Positions 63,007-64,000 of a stretch of 64,000 nucleotides of DNA are shown piece by piece (the first letter of the stretch is position 1; every line of letters begins with the position of its first letter). The notes under the pieces are model-generated. The model saw only the letters and a program-made list of their open reading frames with translations, was not told the origin of the DNA and made no database searches. This DNA comes from Alcaligenaceae bacterium. Its GTDB lineage: Bacteria; Pseudomonadota; Gammaproteobacteria; Burkholderiales; Burkholderiaceae_B. The stretch spans positions 1 to 64,000 of the forward strand of contig JAUNUJ010000008.1 in NCBI GenBank assembly GCA_030538235.1, given 5' to 3'. Both the position numbers and the translations under genes were made by a program.

Positions 63007-63558
63007 TTAAGCCTCTGCTTGCTTAATATCCATATGACCACTCTCCAGATCCAAACTGGTGCGCAGCAAAAACTCGCGTGGATAGGGGTTACACCACATC
63101 ATGCCTTTAATAATTAACGTAAGGACATTATGATGCTCAAGATAATTACTTTCGTTAATAAACTTAACGGTTAAACTATCGGCAATCAGACGTGGTTCAA
63201 AACTAACAATACTGTCGCGAATGGTGTTCTGTAAACTAATATGATCAATTTCTGACATGCGTCGACCGGCTAAAGGTGAAACGCCGAAATTAATTGAGGA
63301 TTTTTTAACCTCATCCAAGCCATCTAAATCCACAATCGATTCAAGATTGACGGTATTTAACAACCAAGCCAAATCTCTTAAAATAGCAGCCCGCAACACC
63401 TCGTAATCAACGTGCACGACATCACGGACCTCCTGCGTTTTAGTAGGGGCATGATCCGTTAATCGATCAAATAGAGCCGGCTGCAAACGGTCTTTGGCGG
63501 CTTGATGTTGACGGCGCTCTTGAGCGGTTTTTTTTCTCTCTTGGTACTCAATAACCAT
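63007..63558 (-). CDS. tssE: Type VI secretion baseplate protein TssE (gp25-like)
   Basis: 183 residues. TssE is the gp25-like wedge component of the T6SS baseplate. Seen: LQPALFDRLTDHAP near the start, LRAAILRDLAWLLNTVN (the gp25 RDLAWLLNT block), SINFGVSPLAGRRMSEIDH and LTVKFI with a C-terminal LLRTSLDLESGHM. Slightly longer N-terminal basic part than usual. tssF and tssG, which usually follow, are not here; an extra hcp is. Confidence 0.93.
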   Translation of the reverse strand: MVIEYQERKKTAQERRQHQAAKDRLQPALFDRLTDHAPTKTQEVRDVVHVDYEVLRAAILRDLAWLLNTVNLESIVDLDGLDEVKKSSINFGVSPLAGRRMSEIDHISLQNTIRDSIVSFEPRLIADSLTVKFINESNYLEHHNVLTLIIKGMMWCNPYPREFLLRTSLDLESGHMDIKQAEA

Positions 63559-63590
63559 GACTTGAACACACCATTAAATTAAACAACAAT

Positions 63591-63619
63591 GGCGCCAAGA
63601 TAATTTCTATCTCGGCGCC
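63591..63619 (-). terminator. Hairpin between hcp copy 2 and tssE
   Basis: GGCGCCAAGATA (63591-63602) pairs with TATCTCGGCGCC (63608-63619) over a 5-base loop, one wobble pair inside. Without a U-tract on the minus strand it probably stabilises hcp mRNA or dampens read-through to tssE. Confidence 0.65.
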
Positions 63620-63654
63620 AAAAGCTTTAAACTTTAACTAATAAATCGTTAAAA

Positions 63655-64000
63655 TTAAGCAATTGCTTTGTTTTGCTTGATATCGTAGCCAACAACTGAC
63701 TCAGCGCCTTTACCACCCTGATCAGTTTGCTCCCAGTACTGCTGCTTGATTTTAGCAGCTTGGAAAGCGTAGCTAACCATCATCGCGTCACCATCTTGGT
63801 CGCCAGTGTACTGAACAGAAGTAACTAATACGTCTTCTAAAGTAATGCGAGAGTATTCAACTTGCTCACCACCTGCTTTACATACAGCAACTTCAACTTT
63901 GCTTAAGTGCTTACCGGTTGCGCAATGCTTTAAAACAGCAGGTGCAGCACGGTCAATACGAGCAAATACGTGTAAATCGTTGAAGCTAGCTTTACCAGTA
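63655..64000 (-). CDS. hcp: Type VI secretion tube protein Hcp, copy 2 (cut by the window edge)
   Basis: The last 114 codons are present; the start lies beyond 64000. The visible part (GKASFNDLHVFARIDRAAP through YDIKQNKAIA) matches copy 1 with few changes. Codons look more restricted than in copy 1, with many GTA, GCA, ACT and GTT, as in strongly expressed genes. The position directly before tssE is the standard one, so this is probably the main tube gene of the cluster that continues to the right. Confidence 0.95.
   Translation of the reverse strand, partial: TGKASFNDLHVFARIDRAAPAVLKHCATGKHLSKVEVAVCKAGGEQVEYSRITLEDVLVTSVQYTGDQDGDAMMVSYAFQAAKIKQQYWEQTDQGGKGAESVVGYDIKQNKAIA

Noticed and set aside
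1-64000. CRISPR arrays, insertion sequences or prophage
   Set aside because: No regularly spaced repeats, transposase, integrase or phage structural genes were seen; the hcp/tssE genes belong to a T6SS.

Overview
The gene content and order point to a betaproteobacterium of the Burkholderiales, most likely an Alcaligenaceae relative with a fairly low G+C content (mid-40s percent by eye). The arguments are the run mla - ABC pair - ibaG - murA - hisG/D/B/A/F/I/E - tatABC - degS - nif3 - mscL - petABC - sspAB - tRNA-Thr, the short form of HisG, a PhaM-type granule protein beside a NUDIX gene, and a CIRCE operator in front of rpoH. No species is claimed. Almost the whole window is ordinary chromosomal backbone. 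No insertion sequence, prophage or CRISPR array was seen.

Region by region. (1) 0-0.4 kb: two near-identical strong sigma70 promoters with A/T-rich upstream sequence point off the left edge, most likely toward a stable-RNA operon; tRNA-Thr(UGU) follows with its own promoter. (2) 0.4-4.7 kb, minus strand: sspB, sspA, and petABC for the cytochrome bc1 complex. (3) 4.8-9.6 kb: mscL, nif3-like, degS-like, tatC, an unusually long tatB, tatA. (4) 9.7-22.2 kb, minus strand: mlaF-E-D-A-C (no mlaB), an ABC-2 exporter pair, ibaG, murA, hisG-D-B, a terminator, then hisA-F-I-E. hisC and hisH are absent from this his cluster. (5) 22.3-24.8 kb: a DbpA-type helicase and rpoH behind a perfect CIRCE. (6) 25-38 kb: sco1, NUDIX, phaM, glmU, an MFS pump, a WaaE-type glycosyltransferase, a foldable RNA-like intergenic segment, ogt, dgt, a thiolase, GNAT, a two-gene unit coding an HPF/RaiA-like protein and an eRF1-like baeRF protein, and a DUF3108 gene. 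(7) 38-44 kb: an orphan polyamine-binding protein, gltS, a thioesterase, pdxA, a DUF3540 protein, and an unlisted 53-residue membrane protein.

(8) 44.2-59.1 kb is the respiratory section. A quinol nitric-oxide reductase (norB/norZ type) sits behind an NsrR-like operator. Then, on the minus strand, torE-torC-torA-torD run directly into the full cytochrome c maturation set ccmABCDEFGHI. TorC has five CXXCH heme sites, so the operon carries the TMAO respiratory chain, its chaperone and the machinery that attaches its hemes. A 0.5-kb stretch of broken or unknown small ORFs between two look-alike hairpins separates norB from ccmI. (9) 59-62 kb: an orphan CoA-transferase subunit A, a PaaI-like thioesterase, a methyltransferase and a small membrane protein. 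(10) 62.3-64 kb: the end of a type VI secretion cluster, with tssE between two very similar hcp genes, the second cut by the window edge.

No clearly new multi-gene system could be demonstrated. The items most worth a second look are the structured segment at 31.19-31.29 kb, the HPF/baeRF pair, CIRCE control of rpoH, the tor-ccm super-operon with a palindrome at its predicted start, the NsrR-like box plus Cys-rich tail of the NO reductase, the duplicated hcp, and the lineage-specific losses (hisC/hisH, mlaB, CoA-transferase subunit B).
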